Positions 41,609 to 42,707 of a DNA stretch of 42,707 bases are shown here, in pieces. The stretch comes from Vicinamibacterales bacterium (GTDB lineage: Bacteria; Acidobacteriota; Vicinamibacteria; Vicinamibacterales; UBA8438): the NCBI GenBank assembly GCA_958296065.1, contig CATQHX010000009.1:1-42707 (forward strand). Direction: 5' to 3'. Both the position numbers and the translations under genes were made by a program. Within the stretch, counting starts at the first letter, position 1. The number at the start of each line of letters is the position of its first letter. The notes under the pieces are model-generated. The model did not search any database and had not been told where the DNA came from. It saw nothing but the letters and a program-made list of their open reading frames with translations.

Positions 41609-42707
41609 ATGACGCGCTGGCTCACCCCCTCGATCGCCGCCTGTCTGATCGCCGCCGGCGCGGGAGCGCCGCGCGCGCAGACCGCGGAAGCGGGCCATGG
41701 CGAGGAACGCTTCAACACGCGGCTGGTCGGCTCGAACGACCTGCAGGCACGCTCCGCCTACCAGCCGCTGCCGGTCCGGCAGGGAGCGCGGCGCATCCTG
41801 TACGTCGGGCACCATGCCGGAGAGGCCATGAATCCGCTGACCGGCAGGATCGAGCCCAACGGCACGTCGGTGGTCGACGTCACCGACCCGGTCGCGCCGG
41901 TCTACCTGGCTCACATTCCCGCGACAGGCGGCGCCAGCGGCGCCCAGATGGTGCAGGCATGCGCTGGTGACCGGCTCCCGGGAGCCGACGCCGGGCGCTT
42001 CTACCTGCTCCGCTCCAACGGCAACCGCAGCCACGAGACATGGGACGTCACCGATCCCGCCCTGCCCGAGCTCGTGGGAACCGTGGCCGAGATGGGGCGG
42101 ACGCCGAACGGCGAGCAGCACACCCACAAGAACTGGTGGGAGTGCGACACCGGCGTCGCCTACCTCGCCGGGACCGTCGACGGCTGGCGCGCGCCCCGCA
42201 TCCTGCAGATCTTCGACCTGGCCGACCCGGCCGATCCGCGGCGGATCCGCGACTTCAGCCTCCCCGGCGTGCAGCCGGACGCCAGCGGCCCCATACCGGG
42301 CGGCTCGGGCGTCCACGAGGCGGTCCGTCTGGGCGATCGCGTCTACCTGGCCTACGGCACCTCGGCCGACGGCGCCGTGCAAATCCTCGACCGCGACCGG
42401 CTTCTGAGCGGCGACCCCGACGCCGCAGCGCCGCTCGGCGCCAGCCCCGCCGCCCTCGCCTACCCGCAGATCGGCCGCATCGACCTGCCGTCGTTCTGGG
42501 GCGGGCACACCGCCATGCCGCTGCTCGGCGTCGAGATCGCGGACTACGCCGGCAACCGCGATCACGCCACGCGCGACTTCCTGTTCGTCGTCTCGGAATC
42601 GGTCGCCAACGCCTGCCAGGAGACGCGCCACGTCGCGCTGATGCTCGACATCACGGAAGAGGCCCACCCCCTGCCGATCGGGACCTTCCAGGTACCGGAA
42701 TCGAGCG
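41609..42707 (+). CDS. LVIVD-repeat beta-propeller protein, 3' end cut by window
   Basis: Open from ATG 41609 (CAGGAGG six bases upstream) through the last base, 366 codons so far. A signal peptide (TPSIAACLIAAGAGAPRAQ) precedes propeller-like repeats of LVIVD type: SVVDVTDPVAPVYLAHIP, TWDVTDPALPELVGTV, QIFDLADPADPRRIRDF and MLDITEEAHPLPIGTFQVP, the last near the window end. Such exported proteins are thought to be surface or periplasmic binding scaffolds. It is divergent from the PDLQG run, and a 21-bp direct repeat lies immediately before its ribosome site. The C-terminus is unknown because the sequence ends. Confidence 0.85.
   Translation, partial: MTRWLTPSIAACLIAAGAGAPRAQTAEAGHGEERFNTRLVGSNDLQARSAYQPLPVRQGARRILYVGHHAGEAMNPLTGRIEPNGTSVVDVTDPVAPVYLAHIPATGGASGAQMVQACAGDRLPGADAGRFYLLRSNGNRSHETWDVTDPALPELVGTVAEMGRTPNGEQHTHKNWWECDTGVAYLAGTVDGWRAPRILQIFDLADPADPRRIRDFSLPGVQPDASGPIPGGSGVHEAVRLGDRVYLAYGTSADGAVQILDRDRLLSGDPDAAAPLGASPAALAYPQIGRIDLPSFWGGHTAMPLLGVEIADYAGNRDHATRDFLFVVSESVANACQETRHVALMLDITEEAHPLPIGTFQVPESS

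Noticed and set aside
1..42707. CRISPR array, tRNA, rRNA or full insertion sequence
   Set aside because: No regularly spaced repeats, cloverleaf, rRNA-like stretch or transposase frame was seen. The five dispersed repeats are too short to encode protein.

Overview
This is a GC-rich stretch of bacterial chromosome, about 68% GC in a typical 60-base line counted by hand. It fits an Acidobacteriota genome, perhaps near Vicinamibacteria. The grounds are the mix of families: a von Willebrand A protein of acidobacterial type, TonB receptors with a carboxypeptidase-like N-terminus, mono-heme proteins with a copper-monooxygenase-like body, an FG-GAP protein, a LytS/LytTR pair, DUF6152, and many secreted paralogs. 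No rRNA or tRNA was seen, so the placement is an inference from gene content.

Layout. Positions 24-3149 hold acyl-CoA metabolism: an acyl-CoA dehydrogenase coupled to a flavin reductase, then a CaiB-type CoA-transferase. Positions 3173-5016 are a lower-GC two-gene unit, an OLD-like AAA ATPase overlapping a DUF4276 gene, resembling a phage-defence cassette. Positions 5089-10412 encode exported proteins: an FG-GAP protein, a VWA protein with a Cys/His tail, and a heme/copper-like protein with its Ig-like partner. A TonB receptor (10667-13360) converges on a cytochrome c-PQQ dehydrogenase (13465-15594). A 1104-residue CPBP membrane protein that looks like an internal duplication follows. Next comes a decay zone with a PHP/TrlF remnant, a dispersed repeat and a frameshifted small membrane protein. 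A second heme/copper protein and Ig-like pair lies at 19827-22268.

Positions 22311-28173 carry an SDR, a TPR protein, and a LytTR regulator and LytS-type kinase sitting directly behind a TonB receptor. Positions 28377-31557 hold an EamA transporter, an SMR transporter, and a fusion of a secreted domain of unknown function to a class B3-like metallo-beta-lactamase with Gln at the first zinc-ligand position.

The last third is dominated by that secreted domain, here called the 'PDLQG family' after its N-terminal motif. There are four stand-alone copies plus the fused one. Three stand-alone copies, a DUF6152 gene and a LolCDE/MacB-like ABC transporter lie in one leftward run from 41282 to 34145. 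A Tat-exported phosphotriesterase-like protein and an LVIVD beta-propeller protein, cut by the window edge, complete the region.

The most unusual non-coding signal is a ~110-bp element with two hairpins and CTAG or near-CTAG ends, present five times (one shortened). In four copies the end supplies the TAG stop codon of a neighbouring gene, and the second hairpin shows compensatory base changes between copies. Nearly all proteins here look exported or membrane-bound, so the window reads as a cell-envelope and periplasm region rich in lineage-specific paralogs.
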